Shown: positions 9,382 through 18,139, numbered from the stretch's first letter. The stretch is 50,414 nucleotides of DNA from Lyngbya confervoides BDU141951 (GCF_000817775.3 NZ_JTHE03000041.1:1-50414), one strand, 5' to 3'. The notes: a model not told the origin generated them from the sequence alone. Numbers and translations are program-made.

Positions 9382-10142
9382 GACACGAAGCAGTTTGTGG
9401 GAATGGCCTGCTGGATATAGGGTTTGAGACTACTCCATTCAGGGGGTTGCAGGGGCAAGATTTCAAACTGCGCTGCGAAGCATTCCGCAGCAGCCTGTTG
9501 CAAACTCGGGACAATTTCCTCTATTGACGGCAGGGGGTCTCCCATGGCTGTCCGGAGCCACGGAACATGAAGCGGGGCTGTAGAGGGAAACACTTGCCGG
9601 GTGAGGTGGGGATCCAAATGAAGGGCCATGGATCCATGCTGCAGGACCGTTGCTTGACGCCAAGCCTGGGCGCTACCGATAAATTTTGTGCCGTCGCGAA
9701 CCACGAGATCGGCTCCAGTGGCCATTGCAAAACAGTTGGTTTGATGATGGTACCCGCGCCTGGCTTGACCGTAATGAATCTCGAGCCCGAGACGCTTCCA
9801 TCCCAGGACTAAAAATTCGCAAATGGTTTCGTAAACTTGCCGGCGACGCCTGGATTCAGGGTGGGTGACCACCGCATAGGTCAGATCTCGATGGTGCAAT
9901 ACGGCTCGTCCCCCCGTGGGGCGTCTAACAAGGGTCAGAGGCTGATTTCGCCAGCGAATGTCTCGCCAAGCTTGGGGCCATTGCTTCTGGAAATAGCCTA
10001 GCGAAACCGTGGCGGGGGGCCAGGTATAGAAGCGAAGGGTGGGGGGATGGACGCCCTGGTTACATCGATCCAGCAGCCAATGATCAATGGCCATTTGGAC
10101 CACTCCTGGAGCGGTAAAGGGGGGAATGTAGCGCCAATGCAC
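9378..10142 (-). CDS. Biotin/lipoate A/B protein ligase family protein
   Basis: A 254-residue member of the LplA/LipB/BirA fold that attaches or transfers lipoate or octanoate to carrier-protein lysines. The signature RRPTGGRAVLHHRDLTYA matches the lipoyl-binding loop. DGTKFIGSAQAWR supplies the conserved lysine, followed by LQHGSMALHLD. The start is GTG 10142, the only suitable one in frame. The YbjN-like gene ends 15 bases upstream, so the two are probably one operon. The protein lacks the C-terminal accessory domain of classical LplA, so it may be an octanoyl or lipoyl transferase rather than an ATP-dependent ligase. Activity is inferred from family only. Confidence 0.87.
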   Translation of the reverse strand: MHWRYIPPFTAPGVVQMAIDHWLLDRCNQGVHPPTLRFYTWPPATVSLGYFQKQWPQAWRDIRWRNQPLTLVRRPTGGRAVLHHRDLTYAVVTHPESRRRRQVYETICEFLVLGWKRLGLEIHYGQARRGYHHQTNCFAMATGADLVVRDGTKFIGSAQAWRQATVLQHGSMALHLDPHLTRQVFPSTAPLHVPWLRTAMGDPLPSIEEIVPSLQQAAAECFAAQFEILPLQPPEWSSLKPYIQQAIPTNCFVS

Positions 10143-10157
10143 TGCGGAGGCGATCGC

Positions 10158-10634
10158 TTAAGAGGGTTGAACGGAAGAGAATTCCTGCTGCAGGATCTCA
10201 TCATGCTCATCAGCTAGGGAGGCCACAAGCGTAATCAGGCGTGAAATTTCGCCGACATCGAGATCTGAGATGGATCGAGAGGAAACCACCACAATCTGGG
10301 ACTGAAAGAGGGCAAAACGGGCCTCCAGGGTTTCTAGCCAGTTCATCCGCATTAACTTTTCCAGGAGACGGTCCTGATGCTGCACAGGAAGCTGAAGAAT
10401 TGGAGACCAAACGGAGAACGTGTCTCCCTCTGCAACCCCTGTGATCTGGACCCACGCCTCCACACTGCCATAGGTGAATTTCCACAGGCGGCCTTCATCG
10501 GTTTGGTTGACAAAGGCATTATGAAACTCATCCAGACTAGAAATTACGGTTTCAATCACCTCAATGAGGTTTAGATCTGGATTGATGACCGTGCCATCCT
10601 TAGACAGGACGGTTTCATTCGTTAAGTTACTCAT
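10158..10634 (-). CDS. YbjN domain-containing protein
   Basis: A soluble acidic protein of 158 residues. The alternating pattern of the middle (GRLWKFTYGSVEAWVQ, FSVWSPILQLP, LLEKLMRMNWLETLEARFAL) resembles the YbjN family, whose fold is related to type III secretion chaperones. Members are widespread in cyanobacteria; their role is not established, although E. coli YbjN affects motility and stress phenotypes. ATG 10634 is used. The lipoate-ligase-like gene starts 15 bases downstream. The upstream gap is shared with the divergent small membrane protein gene. Confidence 0.75.
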   Translation of the reverse strand: MSNLTNETVLSKDGTVINPDLNLIEVIETVISSLDEFHNAFVNQTDEGRLWKFTYGSVEAWVQITGVAEGDTFSVWSPILQLPVQHQDRLLEKLMRMNWLETLEARFALFQSQIVVVSSRSISDLDVGEISRLITLVASLADEHDEILQQEFSSVQPS

Positions 10635-10690
10635 TGTCGAAATCTAAAGTAAGCATAGAGAGTGGGTAAGGAGTGAACCGAGGGAGAATT

Positions 10691-10720
10691 TTGAGAAACA
10701 GGTGCGGCTACCCCTAGGAT
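10691..10720 (+). promoter_or_regulatory. Candidate promoter for the small membrane-protein cluster
   Basis: TTGAGA (10691-10696) and TAGGAT (10715-10720) are separated by 18 bases and lie about 60 bases before ATG 10780. Both hexamers match the vegetative consensus at four of six positions. Confidence 0.4.
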
Positions 10721-10779
10721 AGAAAAAGCAGCAATCTGGAACTGGCGGCCTGCCCCTTCTCCCTGACTTTAACAGCGAA

Positions 10780-11121
10780 ATGCAAACCATCGTGATTGTT
10801 CTCAATGTTATTTTAGCCATTGGTGGTTTGTGGCTTGCCTGGCGTCTTAGGCAGTTGCAGCGCGCCTTGAAAAGAACAACCCAGGCCCTCATTTTGACAG
10901 AGATGACGGTGCAGCACACCCTCCAACTCTTGCCGCCAAAGATAATCCAAGGACAAATGACTGTGCAACAGGGACAGCTGTTTCTCCTACAGTTGGATTT
11001 AGCAATCCGCCAAGCCCAACAAATCTGGATTCTGCTCAAGCCAGGTCGATTGATCCTGCTTCTCCTCTGGCGAAGACCCCTGGCACGCGGTGGGTTAGTC
11101 CGGTATTTTCTGGGCGGTTAG
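10780..11121 (+). CDS. Small membrane-anchored protein (113 aa)
   Basis: No named family recognised. An N-terminal hydrophobic helix (IVIVLNVILAIGGLWLAW) is followed by a basic, Gln-rich amphipathic region. A second hydrophobic patch near the C-terminus (GRLILLLLW) sits among arginines. The likely topology is an N-terminal anchor with the rest in the cytoplasm. It is the first of three small plus-strand genes of similar character (10780-11919) with short spacing (40 and 29 bases), so an operon with the YtxH- and DUF948-like genes is likely. The function may be linked to theirs, but that is inference from position only. Confidence 0.65.
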   Translation: MQTIVIVLNVILAIGGLWLAWRLRQLQRALKRTTQALILTEMTVQHTLQLLPPKIIQGQMTVQQGQLFLLQLDLAIRQAQQIWILLKPGRLILLLLWRRPLARGGLVRYFLGG

Positions 11122-11161
11122 ATCATGTTTTGCTATGTAAGGAATCGGGTAAAAATCTGCC

Positions 11162-11476
11162 ATGCCTAATTCTCGTTCCATTGCGTTTACCACTGGCGTG
11201 CTCCTAGGTGCAGCCGTGGGGACAGTGACGGGCCTGCTTCTGGCTCCCCGATCTGGCAATGAATCTCGCCGTCTTCTAAAAAAGTCCGCAGCGGCACTGC
11301 CAGATATGGCCGAAGATCTCTCAACCTCAATGCAGATTCAGGCTCAGCGGCTATCCGGGGCGACGGCGGCTCGCTGGGATAACACGCTGCTACGGTTGCA
11401 AGCGGCGATCGCTGCGGGCACCGAGGCGGCCAAGGCCCAGCGACAGGCCCTGCAAACGCCCCGTCGCGGGGCATAA
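11162..11476 (+). CDS. YtxH domain-containing protein
   Basis: A 104-residue protein starting with a Gly/Ala-rich membrane helix, FTTGVLLGAAVGTVTGLLLAP. This runs straight into RSGNESRRLLKKSA, the pattern that defines the YtxH (gas-vesicle-GvpP-like) family. The rest is a probable coiled region rich in Ala, Gln and Arg. In Bacillus subtilis ytxH lies beside ytxG, which encodes a DUF948 protein, in a general-stress operon. The same pair of families is adjacent here (next gene at 11506). The ATG at 11162 lacks an obvious Shine-Dalgarno element. Molecular role unknown. Confidence 0.8.
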   Translation: MPNSRSIAFTTGVLLGAAVGTVTGLLLAPRSGNESRRLLKKSAAALPDMAEDLSTSMQIQAQRLSGATAARWDNTLLRLQAAIAAGTEAAKAQRQALQTPRRGA

Positions 11477-11505
11477 GGCTCAAATCAAGGCTAGGGACAG
11501 TTTTC

Positions 11506-11919
11506 GTGGGTGAACCAATTTTCTGGCTGGGCGTTTCCTTGTGTCTTGTGGCGGTCTGTTTGGCCCTGGTCTTGATGACAGCCATTCCGGCATTTCAGGA
11601 ATTATCCCGCGCTGCCCGCAGTGCAGAAAAGCTGTTCGACACGCTCCAGCGTGAACTGCCACCGACCCTTGATGCAATTCGATCCACAAGTCATCAGGTC
11701 AGCGATCTCAAGGCGGATCTGAGCCAGAGTGTCGACCAAATTCAGCATGTCATTGCGCAAGTCGATCACAGCCTGACCGAAGCACGCGAGCAAGTTCACC
11801 AAACCCAGGTAACGGTGCGCAGCCTTTGGACCGGCATGAGCGTTGGAATTCACACCTTTTTCCGTGTGCCACGCCAGCGACACCCCGGACGACGGTCGAA
11901 TCGCCGACGACTGCGATGA
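11506..11919 (+). CDS. DUF948 (YtxG-like) membrane protein
   Basis: A 137-residue protein with one N-terminal membrane helix (FWLGVSLCLVAVCLALVLM). A long heptad-rich coiled coil follows (about residues 30-110: LSRAARSAEKLFDTL, LKADLSQSVDQIQHVIAQVD). It ends in a very basic tail (RRSNRRRLR). This arrangement is typical of DUF948 proteins. The start is GTG 11506, 29 bases after the YtxH-like stop. The polar tail could contact nucleic acid or acidic lipids, but nothing shows this directly. Together with the YtxH-like neighbour it probably forms a membrane stress-related pair, as in Firmicutes; that transfer of function is inference. Confidence 0.72.
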   Translation: MGEPIFWLGVSLCLVAVCLALVLMTAIPAFQELSRAARSAEKLFDTLQRELPPTLDAIRSTSHQVSDLKADLSQSVDQIQHVIAQVDHSLTEAREQVHQTQVTVRSLWTGMSVGIHTFFRVPRQRHPGRRSNRRRLR

Positions 11920-12004
11920 TCTCTTGGCCAGGAAGACTGGGCCATTAGGAGGATTGTCACTGCAATGACCCAGCGCACGTCGAAAAAGGGCTAGGATCAC
12001 AGCC

Positions 12005-12010
12005 TATAAT
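12005..12010 (+). promoter_or_regulatory. Candidate -10 (TATAAT) of hpnH
   Basis: A consensus TATAAT stands 125 bases before the hpnH ATG. No -35 consensus is present at 17 bases upstream (GAAAAA). If it is used, the leader is about 115-120 bases long. Confidence 0.4.
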
Positions 12011-12135
12011 AGGTTCACTACAGCAAAATATTCATTGTAATCGGCTCTATTGCAACGTGATGGTTCTACATTGCAGTTTTAATTACGCCGTTTCCACAAT
12101 CCCTATTGCTGCCTGTGGGTGTAAGGAGGATAACT

Positions 12136-13149
12136 ATGGGAATTAGTTTGAAGCAAGCTATTGAAGTAGGGTCATACATCGTCTCGCAGCGAATGAAGGG
12201 GCGTAAGCGCTTCCCCCTGGTTTTGATGCTAGAGCCGCTCTTTCGGTGCAACCTAGCCTGTAATGGCTGTGGAAAAATCCAGCATCCCCTTGAGGTGTTA
12301 CGTCAGCATTTATCGCCAGCGGACTGCTTCAATGCCGTAGAGGAGTGCGGGGCACCTATCGTTTCCATTCCTGGGGGAGAGCCTTTGTTACATCCCCAAA
12401 TTGATGAAATTGTGGCGGGCTTGGTAGCGCGGCGCAAGTTTGTATACCTTTGCTCCAACGCAATTTTACTGGAGAAGAACTTACACAAGTTTAAGCCTTC
12501 TCCCTATCTCACCTTTAGCATTCATCTTGACGGATTGCGAGAGCACCATGACAAGTGCGTTGATCGCGAAGGGGTGTTTGATACGGCGGTGCAAGCCATT
12601 AAGGCAGCTAAAGCCCAGGGATTTCGGGTGACGACCAACACCACGATTTTTGAAGGGGCGGATCCCCAAGAAATGCAGGAATTCTTTGACTTTGTCAGCA
12701 CCCTGGGCGTAGACGGGATGATGGTTTCTCCTGGCTATAGCTACGAATGGGCACCCGATCAAGATCATTTCCTGAAGCGAGAGCAAACCAAGGCACTGTT
12801 TCGAGAAATCTTAGCGCCCTACCGTCAGGGTAAAAAGAACTGGATTTTCAACCACAACCCGCTGTTCTTAGATTTTCTGGTGGGGGAAAAGGACTATGAA
12901 TGCACTCCCTGGGGCAGTCCTAGCTACAGCGTTTTGGGTTGGCAAAAACCCTGTTACTTGCTCAACGAAGGCCATTACAAAACTTTCAATGAACTCCTGG
13001 AGTCTACAGATTGGGATCAGTACGGCCGTGCCAGCGGCAATCCCAAATGCCAGGATTGTATGGTTCACTGCGGATACGAGCCCACGGCTGCAGTGGATGC
13101 CCTACAGCCTGCTAATATGGGCCGGGCGATGGCTGGACTCTTTAGCTAG
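12136..13149 (+). CDS. hpnH: Adenosyl-hopene transferase, radical SAM protein
   Basis: HpnH couples the 5'-deoxyadenosyl radical from S-adenosylmethionine to diploptene, the first step towards C35 bacteriohopanepolyols of the membrane. The 337-residue product carries CNLACNGC near residue 38, the CX3CX2C motif that binds the 4Fe-4S cluster. [11 protein letters not shown] follows, the GGEP motif that helps position SAM. A C-terminal cluster of cysteines ([12 protein letters not shown]) is also typical. ATG 12136 is chosen because AAGGAGGA ends 5 bases before it. An in-frame upstream start at 12106 would add ten residues with no support. Squalene-hopene cyclase is not in the window, so the pathway genes are dispersed. 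Confidence 0.93.
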   Translation: MGISLKQAIEVGSYIVSQRMKGRKRFPLVLMLEPLFRCNLACNGCGKIQHPLEVLRQHLSPADCFNAVEECGAPIVSIPGGEPLLHPQIDEIVAGLVARRKFVYLCSNAILLEKNLHKFKPSPYLTFSIHLDGLREHHDKCVDREGVFDTAVQAIKAAKAQGFRVTTNTTIFEGADPQEMQEFFDFVSTLGVDGMMVSPGYSYEWAPDQDHFLKREQTKALFREILAPYRQGKKNWIFNHNPLFLDFLVGEKDYECTPWGSPSYSVLGWQKPCYLLNEGHYKTFNELLESTDWDQYGRASGNPKCQDCMVHCGYEPTAAVDALQPANMGRAMAGLFS

Positions 13150-13156
13150 GCGAGCT

Positions 13157-13220
13157 GCTTGCGGCCAGATGGAGGAAGCTGTTCCTCCCCGGCACCGGTT
13201 TGTTGTGTCAGGCCGCAAGC
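13157..13220 (+). repeat. Large inverted repeat with nested hairpin after hpnH
   Basis: GCTTGCGGCC (13157-13166) pairs perfectly with GGCCGCAAGC (13211-13220). Inside lies a second perfect stem GGAGGAA/TTCCTCC (about 13171-13187) with a 4-base loop. There is no T run after it, so it is a structured 3' end or RNA element rather than a classical terminator. Confidence 0.6.
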
Positions 13221-13238
13221 TGTCATAATAAGAAAGAC

Positions 13239-13277
13239 AATCGGGTTATTCAATCAATGAATGACCCGATTTGTTTG
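13239..13277 (+). terminator. Rho-independent terminator of hpnH
   Basis: AATCGGGTTATTCA (13239-13252) and TGAATGACCCGATT (13258-13271) form a 14-bp stem with one G-U pair and a 5-base loop. It is followed by TTGTTTG. It ends the hpnH transcript about 90 bases after its stop and separates it from grxC. Confidence 0.75.
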
Positions 13278-13404
13278 TGGATGATTCCAACCCGGCTGAT
13301 CGTCTGCTGTGGCAATCCGTCAGTGACTGGGGGCCTGCCCAATCTGTTAGGACGCAAAAGCGTTCTTTACAATTTTTCTATTCTTAATTGAGGCAATCGC
13401 AGAT

Positions 13405-13668
13405 ATGAACCCCAATGTGGAAATTTACACTTGGTCGGCCTGTCCTTTCTGTATCCGGGCCAAGCAGCTTTTGTCCCAAAAAGCTATAGATTACAAAGAA
13501 TACTGCATTGATGGAGATGAGGCAGCCCGCAGCGAGATGGCCGGTCGGGCTCAGGGGCGGCGTTCGCTCCCCCAAATTTTTATTAATGATCAGCATGTGG
13601 GCGGCTGTGACGATCTCTATGCGCTGGAGCGTCAGGGGCGGCTGGATTCACTCCTTGCGACTCACTAG
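13405..13668 (+). CDS. grxC: Glutaredoxin 3
   Basis: An 87-residue thioltransferase that reduces disulfides with glutathione. The active site CPFC lies near residue 14 in the typical context WSACPFCIRAK. The conserved SLPQIFI (cis-proline) segment and GGCDDLYAL (glutathione-binding GG and D) follow. Length and motifs match class I GrxC. The gene sits 11 bases before gshB, which makes the glutathione it uses, so a common transcript is likely. Upstream is the hpnH terminator and about 130 bases that must contain the promoter. Confidence 0.93.
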   Translation: MNPNVEIYTWSACPFCIRAKQLLSQKAIDYKEYCIDGDEAARSEMAGRAQGRRSLPQIFINDQHVGGCDDLYALERQGRLDSLLATH

Positions 13669-13679
13669 GGCGCTGAGCG

Positions 13680-14669
13680 GTGAAACTAGCCTTTATTATT
13701 GACCCCATCGAAGGTTTAGATCCTACCCACGACACCAGCGTCGCGCTAATGGAGGCGGCGGGAGTCATGGGCGATCAAGTGTGGATTACGACCCTGGAGC
13801 ACCTCAGCGTCATTAAGGGACAAACCTGGGCGACAATGCAGAGCATATCCGTGCCTCCGGCTGTGCTGGAGGGCGATCGCTGGCTGATTAGTCAACCCTG
13901 GTATACGCTGGGCGATCCAGAACTGCTGCCCCTGAACTTCATGGACGTGGTGTTCATGCGTAAGGATCCGCCGGTGACGGTGGCCTACCTTTACGCCACC
14001 TACCTGTTAGACTCTATCGATCCGAAAAGGACGCTGGTGATCAATGCGCCTGCGGGCATTCGGGCTGCCAATGAGAAGATGTATGCCCTGCAGTTCGAGG
14101 CGGTGATTCCCCGGACAATCGTTTCCCAGGAAAAAGCAACCATTCGCAATTTTGTGGAGTCGGAGACAGCAGCGGTGTTGAAGCCCTTGGGGGGAAAAGC
14201 CGGCGAAGGAATTTTGTTTCTGCGGCCAGAGGATCCCAACCTCAACTCCATGATTGAAATTAGTACCCATCAAGGTCGGCTGCCCGTGATGGTTCAGGAA
14301 TATCTTCCAGCGGCGCGAGAGGGCGACAAGCGAATTATTTTGCTGGCGGGAGAACCCATTGGGGCCGTCAATCGAGTGCCCACAGGACAAGAGTTTCGCG
14401 GCAATATGGCCACGGGCGGTCGGGTGGTGGCGACCCCCATTACCGAGCGCGATCGCTTCATTTGCGATCAGGTGAAAGCAAGCTTAATCAGGGATGGCCT
14501 GTTCTTTGTGGGCATTGATGTGATTGGAGACTATCTGACTGAGGTGAACGTTACCAGCCCCACGGGGATTCGAGAAATTGATCGACTGGCGGGGCATGCC
14601 TCTACCTCCGATCAATCCCTTGGGCGGCAGGTGATTGCCTGGTTGACACAGCAGTGCGGCACCCCTTAA
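13680..14669 (+). CDS. gshB: Glutathione synthetase
   Basis: An ATP-grasp ligase of 329 residues that joins glycine to gamma-glutamylcysteine. The prokaryotic GshB pattern is clear: the N-terminal MKLAFIIDPIEGL, then FMRKDPPVT, PLGGKAGEGI (the ATP-grasp glycine-rich loop), MVQEYLPAAREGDKRI, and FFVGIDVIGDYLTEVNVTSP with metal-binding residues. The start is GTG 13680, 11 bases after grxC. Other glutathione genes (gshA) are not in the window. The galE reading frame follows after 53 bases. Confidence 0.95.
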   Translation: MKLAFIIDPIEGLDPTHDTSVALMEAAGVMGDQVWITTLEHLSVIKGQTWATMQSISVPPAVLEGDRWLISQPWYTLGDPELLPLNFMDVVFMRKDPPVTVAYLYATYLLDSIDPKRTLVINAPAGIRAANEKMYALQFEAVIPRTIVSQEKATIRNFVESETAAVLKPLGGKAGEGILFLRPEDPNLNSMIEISTHQGRLPVMVQEYLPAAREGDKRIILLAGEPIGAVNRVPTGQEFRGNMATGGRVVATPITERDRFICDQVKASLIRDGLFFVGIDVIGDYLTEVNVTSPTGIREIDRLAGHASTSDQSLGRQVIAWLTQQCGTP

Positions 14670-14722
14670 GACAGGGATTAACTGGAATTAAATCAGGATT
14701 AGATCAGCGGAGTAAGGCACAG

Positions 14723-15739
14723 ATGACAGAGAAGCCAGTGGTTTTGGTAACTGGAGGAGCGGGCTACATTGGTTCCCACTGTGTGCTGGCCCTCCAGTCC
14801 GCAGGCTTTCCTGTGGTGGTTCTCGATAATCTCGTTTATGGTCATCGAGAGTTTGTGGAGGGCTTGGAGGCGGTGACCTGCGTGTGGGGCGATATTAGCG
14901 ATCGCGCCCTTGTGGATCAAGTGCTCAGCCAGTTTCAGGTGGGCGCTGTGATGCACTTTGCGGCCTATGCCTACGTGGGAGAGTCCGTGGGTAATCCTGC
15001 TAAATACTATCGAAATAATGTGGTAGGAACCTTGACATTGCTGGAAGCAATGTTGGCCGCTCAAGTTCCCTATCTGGTCTTTTCTTCCACCTGTGCAACC
15101 TACGGCATTCCTCAGCAAGTGCCAATTTCAGAGGACCATCCCCAGCACCCCATTAACCCCTACGGAATGAGTAAGCTGATGGTCGAGCAGATGCTCACCG
15201 ACTTTGATCAAGCCTATGGGTTACGCTCTGTGAGATTTCGATACTTTAATGCCGCAGGGGCCGATCCCTTAGGGCGGGTCGGGGAGGATCATCAGCCAGA
15301 AACCCACCTCATCCCACTGGTGCTCTTGACGGCCCTGGGCCAGCGGGAGGACATCACTATCTTTGGCACGGATTACGATACACCGGATGGAACCTGCATC
15401 CGCGACTATATTCACGTGACGGATTTAGCTGAGGCCCACGTTCTCGGCCTGAACTATTTGCTTGACGGTGGCAGCACAAACGTATTTAACCTGGGGAATG
15501 GCGATGGATTTTCCGTTCGTCAGATCATCCAAGCCGCTCAAGAGGTGACTCAGCGCTCTATCAACGTGCAGTTCGGGTCGCGGCGACCAGGAGACCCCGC
15601 AGCCTTAATTGGTCAGGCCCAACGGGCCCAAAAGGTTCTGCAGTGGAAGCCAAAATATCCAGAGATCGACACGATTTTGGACCATGCCTGGCGGTGGCAT
15701 CTTCAGCGTCATCGCCCGAAGGACGAGGCCCAGGGTTGA
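14723..15739 (+). CDS. galE: UDP-glucose 4-epimerase
   Basis: A 338-residue NAD-dependent short-chain dehydrogenase-type epimerase interconverting UDP-glucose and UDP-galactose, which supplies precursors for polysaccharides and glycolipids. The Rossmann motif TGGAGYIGSH is at the N-terminus. VFSSTCATYG and NPYGMSKLMVE give the catalytic Ser/Thr and the YxxxK pair, and RYFNAAGAD and DGTCIRDYIHV match GalE. ATG 14723 is used. Possible upstream starts back to 14654 would overlap gshB and add 23 residues before the Rossmann strand. It is co-directional with gshB, but a functional link is not apparent. Confidence 0.94.
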   Translation: MTEKPVVLVTGGAGYIGSHCVLALQSAGFPVVVLDNLVYGHREFVEGLEAVTCVWGDISDRALVDQVLSQFQVGAVMHFAAYAYVGESVGNPAKYYRNNVVGTLTLLEAMLAAQVPYLVFSSTCATYGIPQQVPISEDHPQHPINPYGMSKLMVEQMLTDFDQAYGLRSVRFRYFNAAGADPLGRVGEDHQPETHLIPLVLLTALGQREDITIFGTDYDTPDGTCIRDYIHVTDLAEAHVLGLNYLLDGGSTNVFNLGNGDGFSVRQIIQAAQEVTQRSINVQFGSRRPGDPAALIGQAQRAQKVLQWKPKYPEIDTILDHAWRWHLQRHRPKDEAQG

Positions 15740-16054
15740 ACCGGACCTTCTGGGGGCAAGAATTCGTGAAATTTACGAGGGACTGGCGCCAAATCTTTTG
15801 CTATATTGGGCAACAAAGTTGACAATATCTTGAAATTCAAGGGTTGCAGGGCTAAATTAACGGGTTTCATCTGGGATTACCGAAACTTTTAGTCCTTTAA
15901 TTTTGGGTGTGAACATTCGTAAATGAATGAGCCCGTGATCTTGTTTGGCCGTTATCGTCAAGGTTCTGGAATCTTTTGCATGAGATACATTGGACCTTGA
16001 CGGGCAAAGCGGTTTTGTGGGAATCGTCTGAATGGAGTAAGGGGTTTGAGCTGG
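15740..16054 (+). promoter_or_regulatory. Intergenic region with long inverted repeat before the TPR gene
   Basis: These 315 bases hold no gene. CGTCAAGGT (15956-15964) and ACCTTGACG (15994-16002) form a perfect 9-bp inverted repeat separated by 29 bases, 53 bases before the TPR-protein start. It may be a two-site operator or a leader stem-loop. The rest is A/T-rich and probably carries the promoter. Confidence 0.45.
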
Positions 16055-18139
16055 ATGCGTCAATGGCTGCCACAGTGGGGGCGCCCTCAGGGACCTCAAG
16101 GGGAATCGAGGGAAGAATCGCTGCCGGTCTATGGCCAGGACCTGGAAAATCCAGATGCTTTGATTAATCGAGCGAACAAACGCGCGGTTAAGGGAGATAT
16201 TGATGGGGCGATCGCCGATTTCGATGCCGCAATCCAAAGAAACCCGACTAAAGCCACTGCATTTTACAACCGCGGATATTTGCACAATATTGCTGGACAT
16301 TCGGCTCTGGCGATTGCGGACTGTTCTGAAGCCATTGCCCTGCTGTCCAACTATGACGAGGCCTTTTATCAGCGCGCAATTGCAAAACTAGCCCTGAATG
16401 ATTTGCAGGGGGCCATCGCCGACCTCAGTGAAACCCTGCGAATTAATCCGTTTTCGATTAAGGCCTACTACAAACGGGCAGAATGTTACGCGCAGCTAGG
16501 GGATCTTCAGGGGGCCGTCGCCGACTATACCCAAGCGATTCTGCGCGTGCCCAAGGATGCCAATGCCTACATCCAGCGGGGGCTGTTTTTGACTCAGCTT
16601 GGACAGTACGGCCCGGCGGTTGAAGACTTTACCCTAGCCCTGACCTACAATCCCAAGCAGGCCGAGGCCTATTATAATCGCGGCTACTGTTATGCCGAAC
16701 TGGGAGAAGAGCAAAAGGCGACCGATGACTTTAATCAGGCCATGCTGTATGACCCTAGTCAGCAGGTTGCCAGCTATAACCGCGCCTATGCGCTAGGCAT
16801 CCTGAGGCCTGGAGCGGTAGAGGAGGCCTCCCTAGAGTCCACCCAGGCAAGTGCGCCGACTCCGCCTGCGGTCTTGGGGCAGCAAACCAGGCTACCGGCA
16901 GTTGATCTACACATGCCAGGTCGTCGTGATCTTAGCGCCTCGGACATCAAGCAGGATCCCTCTCCTGCCGAAGTTTTTCTTAGGGAAGATATTCTTGATG
17001 ATGCGCAATTGTCCCTGGAGACCGGCGCAGTTCTCCGATTCGAAGCAGAGGATCCCCCGCTAGCGCAGCGTTTTGACACCTTATTTGCCCGCGCCGCGCG
17101 CCGCGCTCAGGTGGGGGATTGGACCGGAGCGCTGCAGGATTACTCCTTAATTTTGGAGGCTGATCCCGAAAACACGCGGGCCTACTGTCAGCGATCGCAA
17201 GTTTTCCAGTCCCTGGGTGATGAGATGGCAGCGGCAACCGATCTGGAGTCTGCGATTTACTGGGCTAAGGCAAAATCTCTAGATCAGGTGAAGGATTATG
17301 CGGGTGCGCTAGCTGAGACCATTGCCCATTTAAGACAGAGTTTGCAGCCCATCTTAAGCCCGACCCTAGAACGCCACAACAATGATGGTGCCAATCGATC
17401 CATTGAAAATTCCATCTTAAAATACTCCCAGATCATCCATCGGAATCCTCTAGATGTTGAGGCCTACTTTGAGCGGGCAAAAAGCCGCGCCTTGCTAGGA
17501 GATTTAGAGGGAGCGATCGCAGATTACACGCGCACCATCAATTTAGACGCCAATCATCGCGACGCCTTTTATAAGCGGGGAATGCTGCTTTCAGCTCTGG
17601 GAGATCAAGAAGGAGCAACGCGGGATTTGGATCAAGCCATTCGCCGCAAACCCCTGTTACCTCCGGCCAAAGGACAGGCTGCTCCGCCTTCGGATCCAGA
17701 ATCTAGGGTCGCTGATGCCCCCGATGAAATACGGATACGGCCCCCTCAAGAGTCGACCCAGGAGTCGACCCAGGACTTGTTGAGCGATCCCCCGATCTGG
17801 GAGGAGTCATCTCAAGATCGACCCGACGATTCGATCAATGGCAGAGCCGGTCTGGGAGCGGCGGTTCCTGCTGTTGCCGAAGAACCGCTGAGAACTGAAG
17901 AACTGCTGGAGGACGAAGAACCACTGGAGGATGAAGAACCACTGAATTTAGCCCCCCCACCGGAACTTGAGACCGCCTCAGTCGAGGTGCAGGGCAACTT
18001 ACCCCCAGGGTTTGTCTCCGGTCGGCTGAGTGACTTAATGCTAGAACCGTGTAACCATGAGGGAAATGACCCCAACCATCGTTTCTGCATTCATTGTGGT
18101 CAACCCATTCATCTGGATCAGCCAGAGGAAGCATGCTGA
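16055..18139 (+). CDS. TPR-repeat protein with acidic linker and C-terminal zinc ribbon
   Basis: A 694-residue cytoplasmic scaffold-like protein. Residues about 30-250 hold six or seven tetratricopeptide repeats of the form AFYNRGYLHNIAGHSALAIADC and AYYKRAECYAQLGDLQGAVADY. A further repeat block lies around 345-400 and another around 455-525. The next 130 residues are acidic and low in complexity (QEST twice, EELLEDEEPLEDEEPL). The last 35 residues form a Cys/His cluster, CNHEGNDPNHRFCIHCGQPI, like a zinc ribbon. ATG 16055 is favoured because AAGGGG is at suitable distance; TTG 16046 is closer than a ribosome would accept. The stop overlaps the next start in ATGCTGA. Partner proteins are unknown. 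Confidence 0.8.
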   Translation: MRQWLPQWGRPQGPQGESREESLPVYGQDLENPDALINRANKRAVKGDIDGAIADFDAAIQRNPTKATAFYNRGYLHNIAGHSALAIADCSEAIALLSNYDEAFYQRAIAKLALNDLQGAIADLSETLRINPFSIKAYYKRAECYAQLGDLQGAVADYTQAILRVPKDANAYIQRGLFLTQLGQYGPAVEDFTLALTYNPKQAEAYYNRGYCYAELGEEQKATDDFNQAMLYDPSQQVASYNRAYALGILRPGAVEEASLESTQASAPTPPAVLGQQTRLPAVDLHMPGRRDLSASDIKQDPSPAEVFLREDILDDAQLSLETGAVLRFEAEDPPLAQRFDTLFARAARRAQVGDWTGALQDYSLILEADPENTRAYCQRSQVFQSLGDEMAAATDLESAIYWAKAKSLDQVKDYAGALAETIAHLRQSLQPILSPTLERHNNDGANRSIENSILKYSQIIHRNPLDVEAYFERAKSRALLGDLEGAIADYTRTINLDANHRDAFYKRGMLLSALGDQEGATRDLDQAIRRKPLLPPAKGQAAPPSDPESRVADAPDEIRIRPPQESTQESTQDLLSDPPIWEESSQDRPDDSINGRAGLGAAVPAVAEEPLRTEELLEDEEPLEDEEPLNLAPPPELETASVEVQGNLPPGFVSGRLSDLMLEPCNHEGNDPNHRFCIHCGQPIHLDQPEEAC
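17750..17773 (+). repeat. 12-bp in-frame tandem duplication
   Basis: The unit GAGTCGACCCAG occurs twice in a row inside the TPR gene and encodes a duplicated EST-Q unit in the acidic linker. A second, imperfect 18-base duplication encoding EEPLED follows near 17915-17945. Confidence 0.9.
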
